From: Silvimonas iriomotensis
GTDB taxonomy: Bacteria; Pseudomonadota; Gammaproteobacteria; Burkholderiales; Chitinibacteraceae
Assembly (NCBI RefSeq): GCF_014645535.1
Contig: NZ_BMLX01000006.1
Span: 128,444-192,443 of the forward strand
Reading direction: 5' to 3'
DNA length: 64,000 bases
The notes beneath the pieces were generated by a model. It saw only the letters and a program-made list of their open reading frames with translations, was not told the origin of the DNA and made no database searches. Every line of letters starts with the position of its first letter. Positions within the stretch are counted from its first letter, which is position 1. A program made the position numbers and the translations under genes. Positions 8,072 to 17,007 of the stretch are shown here, piece by piece.

Positions 8072-8989
8072 TTACTGGCGGGCGCGGGCCAGTACCCTGC
8101 GCAGGTCCCGCGCTGAGCCAAAGCCGGAAAGTTCGGCCACGCGCTCCATCGGCAACCGTGAATCGGCCAGCAACGATTGCGCCTGGGCCACCCGCAGCAA
8201 CCGCAGATAGGTTGTCGGCGCGACGTTGGCGTGTTCGCGGAACAGCCGCGTGAGGTGCCGTGGCGTGACATGGACCAGTTCGGCCATCGTCTCCAGTGAC
8301 CAGTCGGCCGCCACATCATGGGCCAGTTTTTCCTGCACCCGGTGCACCAGCGGATGCAAATGATTGCGATGCATGAACCAGGCCGAAAGCTGCGGGTCAT
8401 CGCCGCCCCGCCGGAAGTACACCACCAGCCGGCGCGCGACGTCGGCCGCACATTGCGGCGAGACCTGCGTGGCAATCAGCTGCAAGGCAAGGTCTATCCC
8501 TGCGGTGACGCCAGCGGATGTCCACACCTGGCCATCCTGCACAAACACACGGTCGGCCTCGACTTTTGCACCAGGCGCCAGCGCCTGCAAATCCCGGGTG
8601 TGGGCGTAATGCGTGGTACAGCGGCGACCATCCAGCAAGCCGGCACGACCGGCATAGAGGGCGCCGGCGCAAACGGTGGCCAGCTGTACGCCGGGCTGCG
8701 GCAATACCCGGCGCAGCCAGGCGACGATGGCATCGCCCCCTGCGCCATCCATACCGGGATCATGCCCGGGCACCAGCACCAACGCGGGGCCGGTCAGCGT
8801 GTCTGGCAATGGCTCCAGATCAGCCAGAACTGCGCCGGAGAGGGCCTGAAGCCGTGGCCGCGGCCCGGCAAAATGCAGCCGAAAGTGTTCGTCCCCGACC
8901 ATGCGAAAGGCTTCTGCCGGGCCGGCAAGGTCCAGCAGCAGCAAGCCGTCGGTGGCGACAAACCAGACATCAAGCACTGCGGCGTTCAT
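8072..8989 (-). CDS. GlxA family transcriptional regulator (DJ-1/PfpI plus AraC HTH)
   Basis: A 305-residue regulator. Residues 1-190 form a DJ-1/PfpI amidase-like domain with the nucleophile-elbow segment TVCAGALYAGRAGLLDG. Residues about 215-305 form an AraC-type double HTH (MAELVHVTPRHLTRLFREHA and VAELSGFGSARDLRRVL). Such proteins usually activate an adjacent operon in response to a small metabolite. Its start lies 20 bases inside the end of the upstream cysteine-hydrolase gene, so the two are coupled and the regulator may control that hydrolase. The effector is unknown. A terminator follows in the downstream gap. Confidence 0.9.
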   Translation of the reverse strand: MNAAVLDVWFVATDGLLLLDLAGPAEAFRMVGDEHFRLHFAGPRPRLQALSGAVLADLEPLPDTLTGPALVLVPGHDPGMDGAGGDAIVAWLRRVLPQPGVQLATVCAGALYAGRAGLLDGRRCTTHYAHTRDLQALAPGAKVEADRVFVQDGQVWTSAGVTAGIDLALQLIATQVSPQCAADVARRLVVYFRRGGDDPQLSAWFMHRNHLHPLVHRVQEKLAHDVAADWSLETMAELVHVTPRHLTRLFREHANVAPTTYLRLLRVAQAQSLLADSRLPMERVAELSGFGSARDLRRVLARARQ

Positions 8990-9524
8990 CCTGCCCGGCC
9001 AGACATTGTTCTACGGTCACGACGCGCGCAAAGCGGTCGACCAGAACGAGTTCGGTGCGGTGTTTGATCGCGGCGGCGGACAAGGTGCTGCCGTCCGGGT
9101 GGGTCATCGCCCAGGTCAGCGTGGCTTCAGACACAAAGTCCACTTTGAACCCGAGATCCGATGCCACCCGCGCGGTGGTTTCGCAGCATTGTTCGGTGCG
9201 CATGCCGCTGACGGTGATGTGCTCAATGGCGTTATCTTTGAGCCAAGGCAGCAAGCCGCTATCGGTCAGGGCATTGTGGACATGCTTGCTGAAGGTGACG
9301 TCGGCATAATCCGGCAGCCAGTCCAGGCTCACGCACAGACCATTGGCCGGATCGAACGCGCCTCCGGCATGGTGAAAAATCTGCACGACCGGCAGACCAC
9401 GCGCCTTGTAACCGGCAATCAGCGCCAGTTGTTTTTCACGAAACGCAGGCAAATCTTCTTCCGACCAGAACGGCTGGTGCATGAACGATTTCTGGACATC
9501 AATCACGATCAGGGCAGATTTCAC
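8970..9524 (-). CDS. Cysteine hydrolase, isochorismatase family
   Basis: A 184-residue protein with the catalytic triad of the isochorismatase/nicotinamidase superfamily: Asp9 in LIVIDVQKSF, Lys80 in TFSKHVHNAL, and Cys113 in GMRTEQCCETTARVA. The nucleophile cysteine is followed by a second cysteine. The start is taken as GTG at 9524 because AAGGAG lies 8 bases upstream and the protein then begins VKSALIVID like its family. The ATG at 9581 adds 19 unlikely residues. It is coupled to the GlxA-like gene by a 20-base overlap. Substrate is unknown; these enzymes hydrolyse amides, carbamates or enol ethers. Confidence 0.88.
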   Translation of the reverse strand: MKSALIVIDVQKSFMHQPFWSEEDLPAFREKQLALIAGYKARGLPVVQIFHHAGGAFDPANGLCVSLDWLPDYADVTFSKHVHNALTDSGLLPWLKDNAIEHITVSGMRTEQCCETTARVASDLGFKVDFVSEATLTWAMTHPDGSTLSAAAIKHRTELVLVDRFARVVTVEQCLAGQDERRSA

Positions 9525-9637
9525 GGCTTGGCTCCTTGGTTGAGGTATAGCCTGAATGTACGACGCTGACGATGATGCCATAAGGGCCCGGCTCGACCAG
9601 AAGCGGACAAATCAGGACATCTTGTCTGGCAACCGGG

Positions 9638-10090
9638 TTACTCCGGGTTTTTCGAATCAAGCATCAGCGTGATGGGGCCATCGTTAAGCAGACTCACTTT
9701 CATATCCGCCCCGAACACCCCGGTCGGTACCGGCTTGCCCAGTTGCGCGGCCAGTCTGGCGACGAATTCATCAAACAGCCCCGTCGCCACCTCGCCCTTG
9801 GCCGCCCGCATCCAGGAGGGCCGGTTGCCCTTGCGGTACGAGCCAAACAAGGTGAACTGGGACACCGCCAGAATCTGCCCGCCCGTTTCCAGCACCGAAC
9901 GGTTCATCACCCCTGCATCATCTTCAAACACACGCAGGTTGCAGACTTTGTTGCTCATCCAGGCCAGATCATCCGGCGTATCTGCGGGCTCAATACCCAC
10001 CAGCAACAGCAGGCCCGCGCCAATCTGCCCTGTTGTTTCTCCCTCGACCACCACGTTGGCGTGACTCACCCGCTGCAACAGTACGCGCAT
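9638..10090 (-). CDS. dtd: D-aminoacyl-tRNA deacylase Dtd
   Basis: A 150-residue enzyme that frees tRNA from mischarged D-amino acids and glycine. The start [18 protein letters not shown], the catalytic motif [17 protein letters not shown] and the cis Gly-Pro motif NDGPITLML are all present. The frame is open to 10198, but the ATG at 10090 follows AAGAAGG and matches family N-termini. The gene is divergent from asd and separated from the hydrolase operon by 113 bases. Confidence 0.96.
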   Translation of the reverse strand: MRVLLQRVSHANVVVEGETTGQIGAGLLLLVGIEPADTPDDLAWMSNKVCNLRVFEDDAGVMNRSVLETGGQILAVSQFTLFGSYRKGNRPSWMRAAKGEVATGLFDEFVARLAAQLGKPVPTGVFGADMKVSLLNDGPITLMLDSKNPE

Positions 10091-10297
10091 GTGCTTTGCA
10101 CCCTTCTTGCAAAAAGGCTCATGGTAAGGGAAGCGGGCGCGCTGATGTGCGCTTGCGGCAATGTCTGATTGCCCACTCGTCTGGCCCGGATGCTGCATTG
10201 CGGTGCAATTGCCAGATGACGCTGGTCAACAATGGGGAATTTCTCTAATATCGATCATTCACCCTATTGATTTGCAAACTGTTTCTGGAAGGAAAAG

Positions 10298-11407
10298 ATG
10301 ATGACGAAGGTAGGTCTGGTCGGCTGGCGCGGCATGGTGGGCTCGGTGCTCATGCAACGTATGCAGGAAGAAAAAGATTTCGACCTGATTGAACCGACAT
10401 TCTTCACTACCTCGCAAACGGGCAAACCTGCGCCGAATTTCGGCAAGGATGCCGGTGTGCTGAAAGACGCCAATGACCTGAACGAACTGTCGGCCATGGA
10501 CGTCATCATTTCCTGCCAGGGCGGTGATTACACCAACGACGTGTTCCGCAAGCTGCGCGCTTCGGGCTGGACCGGCTACTGGATTGATGCCGCTTCCACC
10601 CTGCGCATGGAAGACGACGCGGTCATCATTCTGGACCCGGTCAACGATGGCCTGATCCGCAAGGCCGTGGCCGATGGTATCAAGAATTTTGCCGGCGGTA
10701 ACTGTACCAACTCCATCTTGCTGATGGGCGTGGGCGGTCTGTTCCGCGAAGGTCTGGTTGAGTGGGTCAGCTCCATGACCTATCAAGCCGCTTCCGGCGC
10801 GGGTGCCAACAATATGCGTGAACTGGTGAAGGGCATGGGCGTGATTCATTCCGCTGTGGCCGATGAACTGGCCAACCCGGCTTCCGCCATTCTGGACATC
10901 GATCGCAAGGTGGCGCAAGCCATCCGCCATGATGTCCCGACCGAATTCTTCCCGGCACCGCTGGCTGGCGGCCTGATCCCGTGGATCGACAAGCAGCTGG
11001 AAAACGGCCAGTCCAAGGAAGAGTGGAAGGGTCAGGCTGAAGTGAACAAGATCCTGGGCACTGACAAGACCATCCCGGTGGATGGCCTGTGCGTGCGCAT
11101 CGGCGCGATGCGTTGCCACAGCCTGGCGCTGACCATCAAGCTCAAGAAAGACCTGCCGCTGTCCGAGATTGAAGCGCTGATCAAATCCACCAACCAGTGG
11201 GTGAAGTGGGTGCCGAACGATCGCAGCATCACCGAGCAGGAGCTGACACCGGCCTCGATCACCGGCAAGCTTGATATCGGCGTTGGCCGTGTGCGCAAGC
11301 TGAACATGGGCCCGGAATACATCAGCGCGTTCGTGATTGGCGACCAGTTGCTGTGGGGCGCTGCCGAGCCGCTGCGCCGCATGCTGCGTATCCTGCTGGA
11401 TAAATAA
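10298..11407 (+). CDS. asd: Aspartate-semialdehyde dehydrogenase Asd
   Basis: A 369-residue NADPH-dependent enzyme converting aspartyl phosphate to aspartate semialdehyde. This is the branch point to lysine/diaminopimelate, methionine and threonine. The NADP-binding [17 protein letters not shown] is at the N-terminus. The catalytic Cys136 lies in [14 protein letters not shown]. The length matches the gram-negative enzyme. A GGAAGGAAAAG ribosome binding site precedes two ATG codons at 10298 and 10301, and either may be used. It is monocistronic, with a strong terminator directly after. Confidence 0.97.
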   Translation: MMTKVGLVGWRGMVGSVLMQRMQEEKDFDLIEPTFFTTSQTGKPAPNFGKDAGVLKDANDLNELSAMDVIISCQGGDYTNDVFRKLRASGWTGYWIDAASTLRMEDDAVIILDPVNDGLIRKAVADGIKNFAGGNCTNSILLMGVGGLFREGLVEWVSSMTYQAASGAGANNMRELVKGMGVIHSAVADELANPASAILDIDRKVAQAIRHDVPTEFFPAPLAGGLIPWIDKQLENGQSKEEWKGQAEVNKILGTDKTIPVDGLCVRIGAMRCHSLALTIKLKKDLPLSEIEALIKSTNQWVKWVPNDRSITEQELTPASITGKLDIGVGRVRKLNMGPEYISAFVIGDQLLWGAAEPLRRMLRILLDK

Positions 11408-11427
11408 TCCGGCCGTATCGCCCGCAA

Positions 11428-11454
11428 AAACCCGCGCCTGTCGCGGGTTTTTTG
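11428..11454 (+). terminator. Rho-independent terminator after asd
   Basis: A 9-bp stem AAACCCGCG (11428-11436) / CGCGGGTTT (11442-11450) with a 5-base loop is followed by TTTTG. Confidence 0.88.
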
Positions 11455-11516
11455 TTACGCGCGGCTGGCGCCAGTCGTCTAGTTGCTTATGATGACTTCA
11501 TCAAACAGGAGCACCC

Positions 11517-12335
11517 ATGACCTTTGTCGAGCGCTATCTGCGATATCTTGGCCTGGCCAGCCTGCCGGAAGACCCATTGGCGCGCCTGCGCACGCTGCAC
11601 GTGGCCAATCAGCAACGCATTCCGTTCAACAATGTCGATGTCCTGCTCGGCCGCCTGCCCACGCTGGACCCGGACGAAGTCGCAGACAAGGTGCTCACTC
11701 GCGGTCGTGGCGGCTATTGTTTTGAACTCAACGGCCTGTTCGCACGGTTACTGCGAGAGCTGGGTTATGACGTGCACGTGCATCTGGGCAAGATGCTGGC
11801 CGGTGGCGCCATTGTGGAAGAACGCCCGCGCACGCACATGGTGGTGTCCGTATTGATCGAGGGTCAGCGCTGGATGTGCGACGTGAGCTTTGGCGCGCGC
11901 GGCCTGACCGATACCGCGCCACTGCGTGAAGACGAACCGGTTGAGCAACTGGATACCCTGCGCTATCACCGTTACGGCGACGGCTACCTGATGCAGACGC
12001 GTCGCCATGACAACTGGGAAACGCTGTACTGGTTTGATCTGGCAGACACCTGGATGGCGGACTGGATCATGTCCAACCACTACTCCTCCACCTTCGCCAC
12101 CTCGCCCTTTTTGCACAACCTGATGGCACTGCGCCTGACCGGGCACGGCCGCATTACCTTCAATAATCTGCGCATGGCTGAACTACGCGACGGCATGCGG
12201 CACGAAACGCTGATCAGTTCACCCCAGCAGTTGTACACCCTGATCAACCAGCATCTGTTAATACCCCTGAACCAGGCCGACGCCGGCGCACTGTTCAGCC
12301 GGCTGGCAGCGCAACCCGCCATCAACCTCGTCTAG
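11517..12335 (+). CDS. nat: Arylamine N-acetyltransferase
   Basis: A 272-residue acetyl-CoA-dependent N-acetyltransferase. The catalytic triad is visible at family positions: Cys68 in RGRGGYCFELNGLF, His107 in RPRTHMVV and Asp122 in WMCDVSFGARG. Bacterial NATs acetylate arylamines and hydrazines, and related enzymes close rings in natural-product pathways. No biosynthetic neighbours are present, so a detoxification role is more likely. An AGGAG site precedes the ATG. It lies 67 bases ahead of the YigZ gene on the same strand. Confidence 0.95.
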   Translation: MTFVERYLRYLGLASLPEDPLARLRTLHVANQQRIPFNNVDVLLGRLPTLDPDEVADKVLTRGRGGYCFELNGLFARLLRELGYDVHVHLGKMLAGGAIVEERPRTHMVVSVLIEGQRWMCDVSFGARGLTDTAPLREDEPVEQLDTLRYHRYGDGYLMQTRRHDNWETLYWFDLADTWMADWIMSNHYSSTFATSPFLHNLMALRLTGHGRITFNNLRMAELRDGMRHETLISSPQQLYTLINQHLLIPLNQADAGALFSRLAAQPAINLV

Positions 12336-12402
12336 GGCGGTATTGCCAGGCACCGTCCTGGGCAAAGCCCGTAAAATGGCGTTTTGCCCATCCAGCCTGA
12401 GC

Positions 12403-12993
12403 ATGCCCACCTATACCCTCGCCGCCGCGGTCAGTGTTGAACTTGAGATCAAGAAGAGCCGCTTTCTGGGCAGCGTGCACCCGGTATCAGACCGCGCCGC
12501 CGCGATGACGCTGATCGAGGCCACCCGCGCAGCGCACCCCGCCGCCACCCACGTCTGCTGGGCGCTGCTGGCTGGCGGGCAATCCGGCATGTCTGATGAC
12601 GGCGAACCGGGCGGTACCGCCGGCCGCCCCATGCTGGAAGTCTTGCGGCACCAGCACGTAGACGGTGTGCTGGCAATGGTGGTGCGTTACTACGGCGGCG
12701 TAAAACTGGGCGCAGGCGGGCTGGTACGCGCTTATACCGACGCCATCGCCAAATCCATGCAACAGGCAATCCTCGTCGAACGCATCGCCCAGGCCTCCCT
12801 GATCATCAAGGCCGACTATGCCGATGAAGCCCGCATCCGGCACTGGCTAAGCCTGAACAACGCCAGCCTCACCGAGGCCACCCATGCCGAGCGCGTGACG
12901 CTGACCATCCAGTTACCCGCCAGCGCGGCAGCCACCGCCACCGACGCCCTGCGCGACCTCACCCAGGGGCGGGTGGTGATTCAAGATGAGTAG
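12403..12993 (+). CDS. YigZ/IMPACT family protein
   Basis: A 196-residue member of the UPF0029/IMPACT family. The motifs SDDGEPGGTAGRPML and VVRYYGGVKLGAGGLVRAY are the family signatures. A C-terminal ferredoxin-like domain (DUF1949) follows. The bacterial proteins bind nucleic acid or nucleotide, and their function is not settled; eukaryotic IMPACT regulates the Gcn2 kinase. The ATG at 12403 begins MPTYTLAAAVSVELEIKKS and fits homologues better than the in-frame ATG at 12343. Confidence 0.9.
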   Translation: MPTYTLAAAVSVELEIKKSRFLGSVHPVSDRAAAMTLIEATRAAHPAATHVCWALLAGGQSGMSDDGEPGGTAGRPMLEVLRHQHVDGVLAMVVRYYGGVKLGAGGLVRAYTDAIAKSMQQAILVERIAQASLIIKADYADEARIRHWLSLNNASLTEATHAERVTLTIQLPASAAATATDALRDLTQGRVVIQDE

Positions 12994-13467
12994 CCCCTGA
13001 ACCCGCCTGCCACTGACACCAGTCGATCAGCCCCTACCCCAAACCGGTCTCTTGAGCCACCATGGTTTGTCCGGCTTTCAGCAATACGGACACCCTGCTT
13101 GCGTGGCCAGCCCAAATAGTCAGAAAAAAGAAAGCATGTAAGAAATTGAAATAATTCCTGTCATCAATTTATATTCTTTCTGATACAAGAGCAGAAAGTT
13201 GACAAAACCGGCCTTGGATTTTCAGTGAAATAGAACTGTCATTTCCGGCAGGGCGACAATTTATTGCAAATATGCCAAGGCAAAAGTCCAGATAAACAGC
13301 GCCTTGGACTGATATTCACATGGCATGAGTTGGTCCGATACAAAAGCGACACAAAATCAGTATTTTCTAAATTTCTTTTATGAATTTCTGTATTAGAAAG
13401 TAAGATTCACCCCCTGATCTTGAAGCGCCGGTCATTGAAACCGGCTTTGTTTACCAGGGGATGTATC
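12994..13467. other. Long AT-rich intergenic region upstream of the protease lipoprotein
   Basis: A 474-base gap with no supported gene. From about 13100 to 13410 the composition is clearly more AT-rich than the flanks, with runs such as AAATTTCTTTTATGAATTTC. It contains CCAAGGC (13273-13279) and GCCTTGG (13301-13307) as short inverted arms. GATACAA occurs twice and GCCTTGGA twice. It probably holds the promoter and regulatory sites for the downstream secreted protease; no clear -35/-10 pair stands out. Confidence 0.5.
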
Positions 13468-15480
13468 TTGAAATTCGCAAGTCAAAAGCAGGCGCTAGCG
13501 GTCAGCGTCGTTGCGGCGCTGATCCTGGCCGCATGTGGGGGCGGTGGTGGTAGCCAGAGCGCCCAGGTTGCATCTCCGAGCGCACAGCCTGATGCCGTCC
13601 CGACCAGCAACAGCAAGCCGGCCGGTGTATTCATCACTGAAGTTGCAAACCAGCCGTACTACAACGTCACCAGCTGGTTCGAAATCTATAACAACAGCGG
13701 CCACGCCATCAGCCTGTCGGATTACCTTGTGCGGGCGCGTTCGGTCAACCCGGGCACAGGCGTAGCCGGGCCTGTTGAAATCTTCGTATTGCCACAACAG
13801 ACGCTCAACAGCGGCAGCCGGATTGTCGTCGCCGGCAAGGCATCCGCAGGCCTCGTCAACAGCGCGAACGTGGTCTATATCGCGGATGCGCAGGGCAATA
13901 TTCCGTCCTGGACCGGCGGCAGCGGTTTCATTGAGCTACTTTCTGCCGGCCAGACGCTGGACTTCATCCGTATGGGCCTGGATACAACTGCGCCGACAAG
14001 TGTTGCCGGCTGGACAGGCCCCGCAGTCACTGCCATGAGTAACACCACCAGTACATCCATGCCGGCCTACGGCAATGTGCCCAACAGCATGAACCAGTCC
14101 ATTGTTCGTCTGGACAGCAACTTCACCCAGACGCACAGTGCCGCAGACTGGACCACGGTCAACTTTGCTACCCCGGGCGGCCCCAATGACGTTCCGGCAG
14201 GCGTGGTGGATAGCGACAACGACGGTATTCCGGACAGCGCCAAGGTCGCCGGGGGCACCTTCAACGGGATCGACCTGTACGGCATGGGCGCCCGACGAGG
14301 TCAGCGTGACATGTTTGTGCAGGTGGACTACATGGATCACAGCGCCCACAACGATCCGGGCATCATCTTGCAAAAGCGCGCGCTCGATAACGTGGTAGCC
14401 GCATTCCTGCCGCATAACATCCACATTCACTTTGATGCGGGCACGTTGTTCTCTGCTTCGTTCAGCACTGCCAATTACAACCTCGGCGCGCTGAACAACC
14501 AGCATCCGTTCACCGCATGCGTCGGCAACAACCAGTATGCACCGGGCGTGAACAATACGTCGGGCTGCACGGATATCTACACGATCAAGGCGTCCACCTT
14601 CGACTATCGCCGTTCCAGCATTTTCCGTTACATGCTGATGGGCTACAGCCAGTCGAATCCGCCACAAGCGGGTGGTTCGTCTGGTGTGGCTGAAATCATG
14701 GGCCCCAATTTCCTGATCACACTGGGTAACTGGGGGCTGGTCACGACCACCACGGCCGATGTCAATGCCGTGGTGAACTACCAGGCCGCGACCATCATGC
14801 ATGAGATGGGTCATACGCTGGGCTTGCTGCACGGTGGTTACGAAGACACCAACTACAAGCCCAACTATCTGAGCATCATGAACTACATGTACCAGCTCAA
14901 TGGTGTGCCCGATGCAAGCGGTGCCGTTCCCGCCGGTCATGGCATCTCGGAAATCAACGAGCGCTACTACCTGTATCAGTGGGAATTGCAGCATGGCCCG
15001 AGCACGGACATCGTGCCAGGTGTAGCAAACAGTTCGTTCATGCGGTACAACATGCACAACGGCCCGGCCACCACCACCTTCAACCTGGATTACTCCAACG
15101 GCTCTGGGGCTGCCTTGTCTGAATCTGCTCTGGTTGAGAGCAATGTGGTCGGCCGTACCCCTGCAACCGGCGCCTTCGCCGACTGGGACCTCTCTGGCTC
15201 GCAGACACCAGGTACGCTGTCGTCCATGCATATCGTCGACCAGGCCGGAGATACCGCCTACGACACGAACATGCAAGACTTTGATGACTGGAGCAATCTG
15301 GTGCTGGCCTTTGCCCGCTATCCGGAAAGCCATTTCGCGGGTGCCAGCCAGAAGTCTGCCAGCAGCAGCAACAGCAGCACGCCGACCGTGCGATTTAACC
15401 CGGTTTCGAACCCGCGGATGCCGGCAGTGGCAGAAGAACCCTTGTCGGCCGCTGCGCTGGCCCATATGCGGGGTAATTGA
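13468..15480 (+). CDS. Secreted lipoprotein metalloprotease (metzincin) with lamin-tail domain
   Basis: A protein of about 670 residues. The TTG at 13468 is preferred because AGGGGA lies 7 bases upstream and the product starts with a clean lipoprotein signal: a hydrophobic stretch ending in LILAAC, Cys23, then a Gly run. An earlier TTG at 13420 is possible. A lamin-tail-like beta domain covers about residues 65-180 (FITEVANQPYYNVTSWFEIY). A DxDxDG-type segment DSDNDGIPDS and a protease domain follow. The zinc motif HEMGHTLGLLH is at 445-455 and a Met-turn SIMNYMY comes about 20 residues later, making it a metzincin. It probably acts at the cell surface. The next gene is coupled through TGATG. 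Substrate is unknown. Confidence 0.85.
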   Translation: MKFASQKQALAVSVVAALILAACGGGGGSQSAQVASPSAQPDAVPTSNSKPAGVFITEVANQPYYNVTSWFEIYNNSGHAISLSDYLVRARSVNPGTGVAGPVEIFVLPQQTLNSGSRIVVAGKASAGLVNSANVVYIADAQGNIPSWTGGSGFIELLSAGQTLDFIRMGLDTTAPTSVAGWTGPAVTAMSNTTSTSMPAYGNVPNSMNQSIVRLDSNFTQTHSAADWTTVNFATPGGPNDVPAGVVDSDNDGIPDSAKVAGGTFNGIDLYGMGARRGQRDMFVQVDYMDHSAHNDPGIILQKRALDNVVAAFLPHNIHIHFDAGTLFSASFSTANYNLGALNNQHPFTACVGNNQYAPGVNNTSGCTDIYTIKASTFDYRRSSIFRYMLMGYSQSNPPQAGGSSGVAEIMGPNFLITLGNWGLVTTTTADVNAVVNYQAATIMHEMGHTLGLLHGGYEDTNYKPNYLSIMNYMYQLNGVPDASGAVPAGHGISEINERYYLYQWELQHGPSTDIVPGVANSSFMRYNMHNGPATTTFNLDYSNGSGAALSESALVESNVVGRTPATGAFADWDLSGSQTPGTLSSMHIVDQAGDTAYDTNMQDFDDWSNLVLAFARYPESHFAGASQKSASSSNSSTPTVRFNPVSNPRMPAVAEEPLSAAALAHMRGN

Positions 15481-16046
15481 TGTCCGGAAAAGTAATGCGC
15501 ATGTCTGCCTGGGCGGCCAGTTTGGTGCTGGCTGCCAGTGCGGTCCAGGCCGGTGATGCCGCCGGCTTGCAGATCAGCGGGCAATCCATGCAACCGCAAA
15601 CCGGCACGCTGAGTGTTCCGGCGGTGAACCATCACGGGCAACTGCAGTTCAAGCTGGCGCAAGCAGTCACCGTTACGGGCTGGCCAGCCAGCCTGCCCTC
15701 GCGGCTTGGCAAGCAGACTGTGACACTGCAAATGCTCGCCAACCCGGGCGGGTCGGCCACGGTGATGCATTTTGCCCGGCCGGGAGAGGCATCGCCCTGG
15801 CTGTCGCTGATCCAGAATGGTCAAAGCGGCAGCCGGCTGGCCAATACCTGGACTTTGCGCATTCAGGCCGATCGGGTCACCTTGCAGGATCAGGATGCCG
15901 CCTTGCGGCTGGTCGTCCCCGGGCAACCCTTGGTCTTGCGCGACAAAACCGGTATCCGCTGGCAGTTTGAATTGCTGGGCGTTCAACCGGCGGGTACTGG
16001 CACCGATAACCCGCCCCGCGCGAGCTGGTATCTGCGCAGGCTGTAA
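15480..16046 (+). CDS. Exported hypothetical protein coupled to the metalloprotease
   Basis: A 188-residue protein with a signal peptide (MRMSAWAASLVLAASAVQA, probable cleavage after AQA-like VQA). The mature part is rich in beta-prone segments, with no cysteines or catalytic motif that I recognise. The ATG at 15480 overlaps the protease stop (TGATG), so the two are almost certainly cotranscribed and translated together. A partner, inhibitor or chaperone of the protease is a reasonable guess but only inferred from coupling. A bidirectional terminator follows. Confidence 0.7.
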   Translation: MSGKVMRMSAWAASLVLAASAVQAGDAAGLQISGQSMQPQTGTLSVPAVNHHGQLQFKLAQAVTVTGWPASLPSRLGKQTVTLQMLANPGGSATVMHFARPGEASPWLSLIQNGQSGSRLANTWTLRIQADRVTLQDQDAALRLVVPGQPLVLRDKTGIRWQFELLGVQPAGTGTDNPPRASWYLRRL

Positions 16047-16072
16047 AACGCGCGCCAGCAAGGTGGTAACAA

Positions 16073-16107
16073 AAAACCCGGCAGTGTCCCTGCCGGGTTT
16101 TGTTTTT
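16073..16107. terminator. Bidirectional terminator between the protease operon and yaaA
   Basis: Stem AAAACCCGGCA (16073-16083) / TGCCGGGTTTT (16091-16101) has a 7-base loop. GTTTTT follows on the plus strand and an A run precedes it, so it can serve both convergent transcripts. Confidence 0.85.
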
Positions 16108-16126
16108 CTGGCCGCGCAAAAGCGGG

Positions 16127-16885
16127 TTAGTCGGCCAGTCGGCGGCGGAATACCCAGCGCGTGGCGTCGCTCTCATCGGGGATGAAGGCATAGCCTTCAA
16201 GGTCAAACGCCTTGAGTTGCTCCGGGTTTTCAACGCCATTTTGCGCGGCGTACCGGGCCATCAAGCCGCGAGCGCGTTTGGCAAAGAAGCTGATGATCTT
16301 GTACTGGCCGTTTTTGTAGTCTTCAAACACGGGCGTGATCACCGGGCAATGCAACAGCTTGGGTTTGACGGATTTGAAATACTCATCCGAGGCCAGATTG
16401 ACCAACACCGCGGGCTTGTCGGCATTGATGCTGTCCGTCTGGGTATTGCCCCACCAGGCATACAGATTCTTGCCCTGCGGGTTGGCCAGCGGCCGGCCCA
16501 TTTCCAGCCGGTAAGGCTGGATCAGGTCAAACGGTCGCAAGATGCCATACAAGCCGGACAGGATGCGCAGATGGCGCTCCAGATAATCGTGCGCGGTGTC
16601 ATCCAGCGTGCCGGCATCCAGCCCTTCGTACACATCGCCTTTGAAGGCAAAGAGTGCGGGACGGGCGTTCTTGCGGGTGAATGGCGTGCGCCAGGACTGG
16701 AAACGACCGGCGTTGAGCACCGCCAGTTCGTCCGAGATATCCATCAGCGCACCGATCTGGCCGGGCGTCATGGCCTTGAGGAGATCGACCAGCGGCGCCG
16801 CTTGCTCCAGATGTCTGGGCTTGCTGTGGCGATCTGTCGGCAGATCAGAGGTGTAGTCGAGTGTTTTGGCGGGGGAAACCACCAT
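16127..16885 (-). CDS. yaaA: Peroxide stress protein YaaA (DUF328/UPF0246)
   Basis: The protein begins at the conserved VVSPAKTLDYTSDLPT and contains VLNLASDEYFKSVKP, CPVITPVFEDYKNGQYKIISFFAKRARGLM and a C-terminal FDLEGYAF, all characteristic of YaaA. In E. coli YaaA limits free iron and DNA damage during peroxide stress and binds DNA. The frame is open to 16975, with an ATG at 16945 also possible. Neither ATG has a ribosome binding site, so I place the start at the family N-terminus (ATG 16885, or TTG 16891). It ends against a shared terminator. Confidence 0.88.
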   Translation of the reverse strand: MVVSPAKTLDYTSDLPTDRHSKPRHLEQAAPLVDLLKAMTPGQIGALMDISDELAVLNAGRFQSWRTPFTRKNARPALFAFKGDVYEGLDAGTLDDTAHDYLERHLRILSGLYGILRPFDLIQPYRLEMGRPLANPQGKNLYAWWGNTQTDSINADKPAVLVNLASDEYFKSVKPKLLHCPVITPVFEDYKNGQYKIISFFAKRARGLMARYAAQNGVENPEQLKAFDLEGYAFIPDESDATRWVFRRRLAD

Positions 16886-17007
16886 CAGCAAAGGCACTTT
16901 GGCCTTGCCGGCTTTTTTCAGTGGGGCAGTCAGCGGCTGGTTCATGCGGCAAATAAGCGGGGCGTAGTCAGACAAACTGGCCGGTATCCACCGGCCAGAG
17001 CGTCAGT

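Noticed and set aside
8318-9569. Several plus-strand frames of 220-265 codons opposite glxA and the hydrolase
   Set aside because: All are antisense to two intact, motif-bearing genes.
10091-10297. Lysine riboswitch upstream of asd
   Set aside because: The gap is divergent with dtd and too short, and shows no matching stem-loop order.
13320-13340. Possible sigma-54 promoter (TGGCATGAGTTGG) ahead of the protease gene
   Set aside because: The TGGCA and TTG elements are 2 bases apart instead of the required spacing, so it does not fit the -24/-12 pattern.
13936-15465. A 509-codon minus-strand frame opposite the metzincin gene
   Set aside because: Composition is that of an antisense shadow; the plus strand carries a complete protease with zinc motif and lipobox.
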